This document shows positions 19,301-27,068 of a DNA stretch of 64,000 nt, in pieces. Each line of letters starts with the position of its first letter. Positions within the stretch are counted from its first letter, which is position 1. The notes beneath the pieces are model-generated. The model saw only the letters and a list, made by a program, of their open reading frames with translations. It ran no database searches and was not told where the DNA came from. Origin of the DNA: an uncultured Acidobacteriia bacterium (lineage in GTDB: Bacteria; Acidobacteriota; Terriglobia; Bryobacterales; Bryobacteraceae); the NCBI GenBank assembly GCA_903875575.1, contig CAIQWJ010000010.1, positions 1-64,000 of the forward strand, given 5' to 3'. The translations under genes and the position numbers were made by a program.

Positions 19301-19752
19301 TGCGCGAGAATCCGCTTCTTCGATCCGGCCTGGCGTTGGCCGGCGCCAATCATCGCGCCACGGCCGGTCCGAACGACGAGGACGGCATTCTAACCGCGGA
19401 AGAGGTAGCTTCGCTGGACCTGGATGGGGTGGATTGGGTGGTGCTTTCCGGCTGTGACACTGGATTGGGTGACATCCAGGAGGGTGAGGGCGTGCTTGGG
19501 TTGCGCCGCGCCTTTCAGGTGGCGGGCGCACGGACGCTGATCTCCAGTTTGTGGTCGGTGGGCGACGAAGACGCGAGGGACTGGATGGTGGCACTCTATC
19601 GTTCCAGGTTTGTGCGGGGGACTTCGACGGCGCAGGCTGTCCGAGTCGCCTCGACAGCCAGTTTGCGTTCCCGCCGGGCGGCAGGGAAGACAACACATCC
19701 GTTCTACTGGGCGGGATTTATCGCGGTGGGCAGTCCCGAAGTGAAACCCTGA
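16381..19752 (+). CDS. TPR-CHAT domain protein (caspase-like peptidase)
   Basis: 1123 aa; many kinesin-light-chain-like TPRs (LGPDHLRLAAQYNNLGLAL), C-terminal CHAT with HLATHGFF (His960) and LSGCDTG (Cys1025). Confidence 0.93.
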   Translation: MESSGLIGVRSGFWCTGANRASCALLFAELFAVISPLPGRCQAPDPRFARIAELLADSNAADALPVAKSLVGDLEKQGGTAVAGFVDALDLLIDASVTSGTPTPAVVELVDREVKLKSGFEGPESVGVAKTLSLLGTQYFRTGDYKTAIATLERALAIEEAHETTPVGQLTRTLNVLGQGYSESDQGARAVSTHQRSLALAQKEFGAESREAGAVLSLLGGDECARGDLKAAKDYVTRSTKILEASGPERLDTAVALGILGSIYRELGDVAGAIPLMRRAIAGHEKVLGPDHLRLAAQYNNLGLALNTSGDTQAARTALEHALAISEKNLGPDATATATVLGNLGIALAAGGDNVGARDVYERALTIQEKRLGPEHRLVAGLLFSLGMALGHTGDMKAGRQRIERSFAIYEKTLGPENPKTLQVLTNLADFMDKTGDTVGARAAFERAWKAEQRTLGDDNPFTADSLFQLARFDEDTNPALAKTRFEAALKVQEAVPGPPNPRIPNTLLGLARAEINLRDYAAALPLLRRASGIWTGLYGTGFPSRANALAGEANALLHLGRSDQAFRVALDSAEVRRANVLTITRNVGEVQALEVVGSDREGLNIALQLAPHASPEGRAEVWNALIEERALVLDEMGRRHRVARNSANPEVAALALNVANARDLLARTVVVGPGDRAKTYTDRVQALHDQLEVSERALARASVAFRRDLQAEQVGLPEVVAALPAHSALIGYVHEGSSYLAFVIASGQKTPVAVLLGTAEKIESQVAAWRSQIDVERDSLGRAAKQNEASYRVAGSALRRSVWDPLAAYLVGARQVFIVPDGALQVVNFAALPSGQSGYLVETGPVLNFLSAERDLAAPAVPGSATELLSVGNPAFSASKATGLLISDNTRYRGNRAACPGFASLDFPELPGSAGEVQAINKIWRDQGLPVNSLTGSRATEGALKEQVAGKRVVHLATHGFFLGKDCRTTGELRENPLLRSGLALAGANHRATAGPNDEDGILTAEEVASLDLDGVDWVVLSGCDTGLGDIQEGEGVLGLRRAFQVAGARTLISSLWSVGDEDARDWMVALYRSRFVRGTSTAQAVRVASTASLRSRRAAGKTTHPFYWAGFIAVGSPEVKP

Positions 19753-19977
19753 ACTTCGCAGTGGCCAGACGACCAGCGGGGACTCGCGCGTTGACGAAGC
19801 GGGCGTACTCGCGGACTGGCACGATATGTCTCCTGATCGCCCTATGGATCTTCCGGCTGCCGGAGCAAACAGGCAGTCGGAAGATCCAATCCGCAAAGAT
19901 CTGATTTTTTTTGTCACAAAGCGCTCTTTGCCCGCTACCTCCCTGTGTATCTGCCAGTGCGGGGTCCAGAGGGCAAA

Positions 19978-20322
19978 ATGTCTGCAGCTATTTCCGGAGT
20001 TGGCGCTAAAGTCCGCTGGGGGATCTTTCTCGTCCTGTGTTTCGCCCATGTGAGCGGAGCCAGCGCGTTGATCCGTGGAGCCGTGCGCCCGGAGGAAGTT
20101 GCCGCCGAGCCGCGCCAGACTGTGGCGGGGATGGCATCGCGCGCGGTTACGACCGCGACTGCGGTGGCGGCATCGGAGGCTCGCATTACGGACTTCGGAG
20201 AGGGAGGTTTCCGGTCTGAAAGAGCCGGTGCCGGAAGTTTCCTGTTCGACGACAATGGCGGTTCAGCGGGCGATGAACCTGCGGCTGCAAACGAGGCAGA
20301 TCCGAAAAAGCCGGCAGAATGA
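19978..20322 (+). CDS. Small exported hypothetical protein
   Basis: ATG at 19978; hydrophobic N-terminus VRWGIFLVLCFAHVSGASA; lies between CHAT and VWA genes. Confidence 0.4.
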   Translation: MSAAISGVGAKVRWGIFLVLCFAHVSGASALIRGAVRPEEVAAEPRQTVAGMASRAVTTATAVAASEARITDFGEGGFRSERAGAGSFLFDDNGGSAGDEPAAANEADPKKPAE

Positions 20323-20423
20323 CGTTCTCGGCCGCGAATTCCATTTGCGGAAAAGGGGTCTTCCGGAATTAACCTGTTCCCTTTATGGCTGTGCTAGACT
20401 CCTTCCATAAGGGGAAGCACCCG

Positions 20424-21443
20424 ATGCCATCCCGATACATGATCTTCGTCCTGGCTGCCGCAGCCATATGCTTTCTTGCGGCCGATCAGAGCTCGCAGGC
20501 AGCGCCGCAGACTGCGGCAACCATTACTTCGGGCGACGCGCCCGCCAGTATCGTTCCGCGCTCCAGGCCTGCGGAAGAAGCGGCGGTTCCTCAGGCTAAA
20601 GCGAACATTCGCGTCGATACGAACGTGGTTCTGGTTCCGGTCACGGTGACGGACCCGCTCAATCGATTTGTAACAGGACTGGATGAGGATGCTTTCGAGG
20701 TTTACGAAGACAAAATCCTTCAAAAAATTGTCTCCTTTGGAAGTGAGGACTCGCCTTTATCCATCGGCATTGTGTTCGATACCAGCGCCAGCATGGGGAA
20801 CAAGCTGGAGCGCTCCAGGCTTTCGGTGGCCGAGTTTTTCAAGACAGCGAACCCGGAAGACGAAGCATTCCTGGTTGAGTTTAACGACCGTCCGCAACTG
20901 GTAGTTCCTCTCACCCACAATCTGGAAGACATTCAAAACCGATTGACCTTCACTCAGTCCAAGGGCAAAACTGCCCTGCTGGATGGCATCTACCTGGCGC
21001 TTTCCACGATGAAGAAAGCCAGAAATCCCCGAAAAGCGCTCATCGTGATCTCCGATGGCGGCGATAACAACAGCCGCTACACCGCCACGGAAGTGAAGAA
21101 TCTGGTGAAGGAAGCTGATGTGCAGATCTACGGTATTGGTATTTACGAATCCGGGCCAAACCGGGGCCGGACCGCGGAAGAGCTTTCGGGGCCGGAAATG
21201 CTTCGGGATCTCTCGGAACCAACGGGCGGGCGTCATTTCGTGGTGGAAAGCCTGACGGAGCTGCCTGACGTGGCTGCAAAAATTGGCGTGGAACTCCGTA
21301 ACCAATACGTAGTCGGTTATAGTCCCACCAATCAGGCACGCGATGGAAAATACCGCAAGATTCAGGTCAAACTCGTTCAGCAGCGCGGCCTTCCGACGCT
21401 GCATGCTTTCTGGCGGACGGGCTATTTTGCCCCGACTCAGTAG
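20424..21443 (+). CDS. VWA-domain protein 1 (VWFA-related), exported
   Basis: ATG 20424 with AAGGGGA upstream and signal peptide MPSRYMIFVLAAAAICFLAA; MIDAS DTSAS. Confidence 0.85.
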   Translation: MPSRYMIFVLAAAAICFLAADQSSQAAPQTAATITSGDAPASIVPRSRPAEEAAVPQAKANIRVDTNVVLVPVTVTDPLNRFVTGLDEDAFEVYEDKILQKIVSFGSEDSPLSIGIVFDTSASMGNKLERSRLSVAEFFKTANPEDEAFLVEFNDRPQLVVPLTHNLEDIQNRLTFTQSKGKTALLDGIYLALSTMKKARNPRKALIVISDGGDNNSRYTATEVKNLVKEADVQIYGIGIYESGPNRGRTAEELSGPEMLRDLSEPTGGRHFVVESLTELPDVAAKIGVELRNQYVVGYSPTNQARDGKYRKIQVKLVQQRGLPTLHAFWRTGYFAPTQ

Positions 21444-22320
21444 AGCGGCGGCCGCCGGTTTGGCCGTAGCGCTGGCGCTGACTGCCGCTCCGCCGCCTTC
21501 AATCGTCCAGATACCTGTGACCATTACCGATTCTCTCGGCCGATCATTCAACGGTCTGGATGCGGGCGATATTGCGGTCTACGAGGACAATGTTCGGCAG
21601 AAAATCGTTTCCTTCGGGCGCAGCGACACCCCGCTTTCCATCGGGATCGTGCTTGATACCAGCGCCAGTATGGGAAATGCGCTGGAACGTTCCGTCCTGG
21701 CGGCCAACGGACTTCTGAAGACTCTGAATTCCGGCGATGAGGCGTTTCTGGTAGAAGTCAGCGACAGGCCGCAATTGACGGTCGCGTTCACCCATCGGCA
21801 GGGGGACATCCAGGCCCGACTGGCTTCGGCGCAGCCAGTGGGCCGTACGGCCCTGCTGGACGCCATCTATCTGGCGCTCTCAACCATGGAGAAGGCGGCG
21901 AATCCCCGAAAGGCGCTGATTGTGATCTCGGATGGTCTCGATCATGGCAGTGTTTATACTGCGGCAGAGGTGGGGAACCAGGTCCGCAGGGCGGACGTCC
22001 TGATCTTTGGGATTGGGGTGCGCGATTCCAGCGGGCCGCGCGCACGCTCCCCGGAGGACCTCGCAGGTCCGGAAGCGCTGCGGAGTCTATCGGAACCCAC
22101 CGGAGGACGTCTGTTCACAGCAGAGGCGTCCGGCGATATGGCTGACGTAGCAGCTAAGATTGGAATTGAGCTTCGCAATGAATATGTCGTCGGCTACACT
22201 TCGGAAAATCAGGCACGCGATGGGAAATACCGAAAGATTCAGGTCAAACTTGTTCACCCACGGGGCGCTCCAGCCCTGCACGCGTACTGGAGAACCGGCT
22301 ATTTTGCCCCGACGCAGTAG
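21427..22320 (+). CDS. VWA-domain protein 2 (VWFA-related), exported; probable TTG start
   Basis: TTG 21427 gives signal peptide (M)PRLSRAAAAGLAVALALTAA; MIDAS DTSAS; close paralog of VWA 1. Confidence 0.8.
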   Translation: MPRLSRAAAAGLAVALALTAAPPPSIVQIPVTITDSLGRSFNGLDAGDIAVYEDNVRQKIVSFGRSDTPLSIGIVLDTSASMGNALERSVLAANGLLKTLNSGDEAFLVEVSDRPQLTVAFTHRQGDIQARLASAQPVGRTALLDAIYLALSTMEKAANPRKALIVISDGLDHGSVYTAAEVGNQVRRADVLIFGIGVRDSSGPRARSPEDLAGPEALRSLSEPTGGRLFTAEASGDMADVAAKIGIELRNEYVVGYTSENQARDGKYRKIQVKLVHPRGAPALHAYWRTGYFAPTQ

Positions 22321-23275
22321 GCGCAGGGCGTGGGTAGCCGCGAGCGCTTTTGCTTTGGTGTCGCTCAGCGCCGCCGGATCGCGTCCGTTGTTGGCCCAGA
22401 CCCCCGCCGAAACCGCGGAGCCGATCTTTTCTACGGAAACCCGGCAGGTCCCGCTTAATGTGACCGTCACGGACAAGAACGACCATCTGGTGCTCAATCT
22501 TCAGGAAAGCGCCTTCCAGATCTTCGAAAATAACGTTCTGCAGCCTATAAAATTCTTTCGGCATGAGGATGTGCCGGTCTCCCTGGCGCTGGTAATCGAT
22601 AACAGCGGCAGCATGCGCAGCAAACGGCAGGGAGTCGAAGCCGCGGCGCTGGCGCTGGTGAAGGACTCTAACCCTCAGGACGAGAGCATCGTAGTCAATT
22701 TCAACGACGAAGCCTATCTGGACGCAGATTTCACCAGCGACATCAAGGTGCTCCAGTCAGGTCTGGAGCGTATTGACTCTAAAGGTGGGACCGCCATGCG
22801 GGACGCCATCCGCATGTCGATTGACCATTTGCATGACAAGGCGAAGCGGGATAAGAAAGTGGTGATTGTGATCACCGATGGCAACGACAACGCCAGCATG
22901 GTGACGCTGGATAGCCTGGTGAAGCTCGCCCAGCAGGACGATGCCCTGATCTATGCGATCGGACTGCTGGGTGAAGAGGATAAGTCGGAAGCCGCCAAGG
23001 CCAAGCGGGCTCTCAAGTTGCTGGTGGAGAGCACTGGCGGGCAGGTGTTTTACCCGAAGGACGTCAGCGAGGTGGAGCCGATTGCCCACCAGGTGGCGCA
23101 CGATATCCGCAACCAGTACTCGATCCTCTACTCACCCGTGAACGAGAAGCTGGATGGATCCTTCCGGGCGGTCAAGGTGGTGGTGAAGGCTCCGGGCAAC
23201 CCGGTTGCACGCACTCGTATGGGCTATTACGCCACGCCGTCGCGCAAACCATCCGGTAACAGGAACCCGCAGTAA
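22304..23275 (+). CDS. VWA-domain protein 3 (VWFA-related), exported; probable TTG start
   Basis: TTG 22304 gives (M)PRRSRRRAWVAASAFALVSLSAAG; MIDAS DNSGS. Confidence 0.8.
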   Translation: MPRRSRRRAWVAASAFALVSLSAAGSRPLLAQTPAETAEPIFSTETRQVPLNVTVTDKNDHLVLNLQESAFQIFENNVLQPIKFFRHEDVPVSLALVIDNSGSMRSKRQGVEAAALALVKDSNPQDESIVVNFNDEAYLDADFTSDIKVLQSGLERIDSKGGTAMRDAIRMSIDHLHDKAKRDKKVVIVITDGNDNASMVTLDSLVKLAQQDDALIYAIGLLGEEDKSEAAKAKRALKLLVESTGGQVFYPKDVSEVEPIAHQVAHDIRNQYSILYSPVNEKLDGSFRAVKVVVKAPGNPVARTRMGYYATPSRKPSGNRNPQ

Positions 23276-23276
23276 A

Positions 23277-23489
23277 GTGATCTTCCGGGAACTTGCCGTC
23301 GCCTGGCGGCTCGCAAAAGGCTACCGGCTGCATCCGTGGGATAGCCCTTACCTGAGGTGGCGCATTGAGACGTGGTCCGGGCTGCATGCCGAAACCATCA
23401 CGCGCGAATTGTTCCTGCGGTTTGTGTGGCAGCACCGGGGGGAACTGCGGCGCTATCTGCGTTGGGCCGCGGACGCCGGGGGGCGCTGA
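23277..23489 (+). CDS. Small hypothetical protein
   Basis: GTG at 23277 immediately after the VWA 3 stop; 70 aa MIFRELAVAWRLAKGYRLHPWDSPYLRWRIETW. Confidence 0.5.
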   Translation: MIFRELAVAWRLAKGYRLHPWDSPYLRWRIETWSGLHAETITRELFLRFVWQHRGELRRYLRWAADAGGR

Positions 23490-23496
23490 CCGGCGT

Positions 23497-23850
23497 CTAT
23501 TTCGAATCTGACGCTGTGGTTCCGCTGCTGGCTGGTTTTGACTCGGCGGCGGCCGGCTTAGACTCCGACTTTGTTTCGGATTTTGCTTCGGATTTCGATT
23601 CTCCGCCGCTATCCGCCGTTGCCGTGACCTTGCCATCTACCTTGGTTTCGCCCGGTTTGCTGGATGCCGAGCCCTTGGCATAGTCGTTCACGTACCAGCC
23701 GGAACCCTTGAACTGCAGGGCCGACGTGGAGATCAGCTTTTCCACTTTGCCGCCGCAGTCTTCGTGAGTCAGGAGCGGCTCATCGGAAAACCGTTGCAGG
23801 ACTTCGAACTTCTTACCGCATTTGTCGCAGAGGTACTCGTAAATAGGCAT
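23497..23850 (-). CDS. FmdB-family zinc ribbon protein
   Basis: MPIYEYLCDKCGKKFEVLQRFSDEPLLTHEDCGG; low-complexity SKSEAKSETKSES tail. Confidence 0.92.
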   Translation of the reverse strand: MPIYEYLCDKCGKKFEVLQRFSDEPLLTHEDCGGKVEKLISTSALQFKGSGWYVNDYAKGSASSKPGETKVDGKVTATADSGGESKSEAKSETKSESKPAAAESKPASSGTTASDSK

Positions 23851-23883
23851 GGATCGCTTTCATTTTATCAACCACGCGTCCCA

Positions 23884-23926
23884 AAACAAAAACCGGGTGC
23901 AACCCATACAGGCTGCACCCGGTTTT
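23884..23926 (-). terminator. Rho-independent terminator of the 23947..25257 gene
   Basis: AAAACCGGGTGCA / TGCACCCGGTTTT stem followed by T-rich tract on minus strand. Confidence 0.75.
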
Positions 23927-23946
23927 CAGTTTGAATCAGGTAATGA

Positions 23947-25257
23947 CTACTGTGCCTTCTTGGGGGCGGCTTTGACCGGAGCCTTGGTTGCCGGAGCCTT
24001 GGTTGCGGGGCCCTTGGCACCAGCCTTCGGCTTTGCCGCGCCATCGGCCACGAACGTCACGCCGTCCGGAAGTCCAATCAGGTCCGACTTCGGTTCCTGA
24101 ACAACCAGCGTCAGGACGTAGGCCGGATCCTTTGTGTAAGCGTCTACGACGCCCTTGAACTGGAGTTCGGTGCCAGCCGGGATTTCGCCCTTGATGTTGT
24201 CGTCGAACTTCAGGATGCAGTCGCCGGTCGGGACATTGTCCACGCTCAGCAGGATCTGCTTCGCATTCGGCATGGAAATGACCTTGCCCTTAAACATGGC
24301 CGGACCGCTGTAGGTGGGGCCTGCAGGGGGAGGGAAGCCGACGTCTTTCAGGTTGGCGAAGTAGGCGTCGCCCTGAGCGAGGAGCGCGGTCCGGATGTTT
24401 TCCCAGAAGTCCAGGTCGGGATGCTGCTTGGCCCAGTTGGCGTGGTCCGCTTCCTTGGCCTTTTCAATTTCTTCGATGCTCTGGATGTGGAAGCCGTTGG
24501 GAGGCAGAGCGGCCGTCGCCACCTGCTTCACCAGGTCTTCCATGCCATCCGAGCTGCCGTGATAGCCGGCATAGTATTTCTTCAGTGCAGCCTGGGCGGC
24601 AGTCATGCCGGCCGGGGGCAGAGCGTTCGGACCGGTCACCGTTGTGGCCCGGGCGAAATTATAGATGGCTTCGGAGAAGCGCGCTGTATCTTTGCTCTTG
24701 GCCATCTGGCTGATGATCACCGCGCCGAGCTGGTAGGAAGCCGAGGCCATCGTCGGGTCGAGCGTCAAAACCTTCTTGTATTCGGTTTCCGCACCATCCA
24801 GATCCTTACTGGTCTGCGCGATATAAGCGAGAACCGTGTGGGCCTGCATTTCAGTGGTCTTGCGGGCACCGTCCCATTGTGCCTGGGTAGCCTGCGTCGG
24901 CTTTACGGAATCGTCAAAATATTCTTTGAAATGGTCCACCAGCTGCTGTCCAGCCTTCTGCCCGGTCGCGAGTTCGGGAGCATTGGCCGGCTTGCCGTAG
25001 GCCTGCCCCATGATGGTCACCAGCGCATTCATCGTCATATAGGTGCGCTGGCCCTTGAGGGCGGATTCAGGGTACTGCTGTTCCCACTTCTTCAGCAGAT
25101 CCAACTGTTTGGCAGGATCTTTCTCGGCACCAGCCGCGAGGCCGATGTCGGATTCACCCTGATCCTTCCACGTTGGCGCCGCCTGAGCCCAGACGAGCGA
25201 TGTCAGGGAACCGGCGATCACCATTCCGGCCACCAGTTTTGTCAATCGATTCAACAC
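23947..25257 (-). CDS. Exported TPR-like hypothetical protein
   Basis: GTG start at 25257 with GGGAGGC RBS and signal peptide VLNRLTKLVAGMVIAGSLTSLVWAQ; A/P/K-rich C-terminus. Confidence 0.7.
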   Translation of the reverse strand: MLNRLTKLVAGMVIAGSLTSLVWAQAAPTWKDQGESDIGLAAGAEKDPAKQLDLLKKWEQQYPESALKGQRTYMTMNALVTIMGQAYGKPANAPELATGQKAGQQLVDHFKEYFDDSVKPTQATQAQWDGARKTTEMQAHTVLAYIAQTSKDLDGAETEYKKVLTLDPTMASASYQLGAVIISQMAKSKDTARFSEAIYNFARATTVTGPNALPPAGMTAAQAALKKYYAGYHGSSDGMEDLVKQVATAALPPNGFHIQSIEEIEKAKEADHANWAKQHPDLDFWENIRTALLAQGDAYFANLKDVGFPPPAGPTYSGPAMFKGKVISMPNAKQILLSVDNVPTGDCILKFDDNIKGEIPAGTELQFKGVVDAYTKDPAYVLTLVVQEPKSDLIGLPDGVTFVADGAAKPKAGAKGPATKAPATKAPVKAAPKKAQ

Positions 25258-25505
25258 GTATTTGCCTCCCGTTGTAACGGTTTCCCGCCGCCAAAAATCC
25301 CCTCCGTACTTTCTACAAGAGGGTAATAGGGAGTATACCAAAATCCTGTTTGTTGTATAGCAATCCCTCTTTGGCGTTATGTAGAGACGCCGTGGGTAGG
25401 GTGAAGGTTCCCCCTGCTACGTAACAATTTGTGTCGATGGGGTCCGGGTCTTTTTGTCCCACCTGGCGTCGCTGTCATACTATCGCTTGGCCGTTCCGGA
25501 TCCGC

Positions 25506-27068
25506 ATGCGGTTCGTCATTCTCCACTACCATCTCTTTAAGAACGCCGGTTCCACGGTGGAGGATATTCTCGACCACAGCTTTGGCGACCGTTTCGCTAC
25601 GCTTGAAACGCCGGTGAGCGGAGGTGTGATTTCGAATGAGGAAATCGTCCGGTACCTCGATTCCCATCCCGAACTTCGCGCCTTTTCCAGTCACCAGATT
25701 CGCCATCCGTTGCCGCAGGCAGCCGGGTATCTGTTTTTCGATATCTGTTTTCTCCGCGACCCGCTGGACCGGCTCCGCTCGTTTTACGACTATTTTCGTC
25801 AGCGGCCCAACCCGGAAGACCCGATGAGTCACCTGGCCAATGAATCGACTCTGGGCGACTTTGTGGCTGGCATGATTCGGGATTACCCGCTTTTTGTCCG
25901 AAATAATCAGGTCAATCTCATAGCTTGTGGGGGTGATTCGGACGAGCCGGGTGGGCAGGATTTGGAATTGGCGATCCATCGGGTCATGGCGTCGTCTTTT
26001 TTGGGTGTCGTGGACTGCTTTGGGACCAGTGTGGCGGCGGGCGAGAGAGCGTTGCGAAGCGCCTTTCCGGAACTCGACTTCCGACGACCGCCCGTGAATG
26101 TCTCGCGCGGTCTGGAGGGGAGCGTGTCAAGCCGTACGGAGGCGCTGCGCGAGGCTTGTAGTCCCGAAGTATTTGACGAGTTGATGCGGATCACCGCGCT
26201 GGACCGGGAGTTGGTGGATCGGGCGCGAAAAGAAATTCAGCGGCGTCTGAACCGGCCGGAGAGCGGACCTGTGGTGCCGGGGAGGCGGGGTTTCGAAAGC
26301 GCGGCACCGGGGATTACGCCAACTCCGCCTGTGGGCCTGATTCGTCGCCTGTCGAACCTCCGTTCGGATTGGGTCGAATTGATGCGAGGTTCAGGGAAGC
26401 GGCTCTTCGACCGCGTTTACTATGGTTCCGGCCAGGGGCTATTGCATTTCCTGCTCAGCGGGGCGTATGAGGGCCGCACGCCGCATCCGTTGTTCGACAC
26501 GGCGTTCTATTTGCGGAAATATCCGGATGTCGCCGCCGCCGGGATCAACCCGCTGGTGCATTACGTCCGCTATGGAGCGGCGGAGGGGCGGAAGCCTCAT
26601 CCATTGTTCAATCCGGACTACTACGGGGTTGTGGATGGCAACCCGCTCGTCCGGTTTTTGGATTCCGGGGCAACGGCGCGGAATCCACATCCGCTGTTTG
26701 ATTGCCCGGCGTATCTGGAGGCAAATCCGGACGCTTTGGCTGGCGGACAGAATCCTTTGCTGCATTATCTGAGCACGCACGGTACTGCTGGTGCGCAGGC
26801 GAACGATCTGGTGGAAGCGGCGGCCGCTATTTCGCTGGATATTCACGATATCCCATTGACGGTCTTCCTTTTGGGGGAGTCTGCGGGCCACGGACTGTCT
26901 CAGGCGCTGTGGGAAGGCGCGCTTAGCCGGGCTTCGCGGCACGGTCTCAGAGGCAGCGTTGCAGTGGCGTGGCTGGATCCGGACGGTGCCGCCCGGTGGC
27001 TCGCGGAGCCGCAGCAACTGCCGTTTTGCCGGGCGATCAATATCGATCAGCTGCGCGACAGATCATGA
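25506..27068 (+). CDS. Sulfotransferase-like N-terminus with C-terminal NPHPLF-type repeats
   Basis: ATG 25506 MRFVILHYHLFKNAGSTVEDIL; four imperfect repeats ending PHPLF / NPLLHYL. Confidence 0.65.
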   Translation: MRFVILHYHLFKNAGSTVEDILDHSFGDRFATLETPVSGGVISNEEIVRYLDSHPELRAFSSHQIRHPLPQAAGYLFFDICFLRDPLDRLRSFYDYFRQRPNPEDPMSHLANESTLGDFVAGMIRDYPLFVRNNQVNLIACGGDSDEPGGQDLELAIHRVMASSFLGVVDCFGTSVAAGERALRSAFPELDFRRPPVNVSRGLEGSVSSRTEALREACSPEVFDELMRITALDRELVDRARKEIQRRLNRPESGPVVPGRRGFESAAPGITPTPPVGLIRRLSNLRSDWVELMRGSGKRLFDRVYYGSGQGLLHFLLSGAYEGRTPHPLFDTAFYLRKYPDVAAAGINPLVHYVRYGAAEGRKPHPLFNPDYYGVVDGNPLVRFLDSGATARNPHPLFDCPAYLEANPDALAGGQNPLLHYLSTHGTAGAQANDLVEAAAAISLDIHDIPLTVFLLGESAGHGLSQALWEGALSRASRHGLRGSVAVAWLDPDGAARWLAEPQQLPFCRAINIDQLRDRS

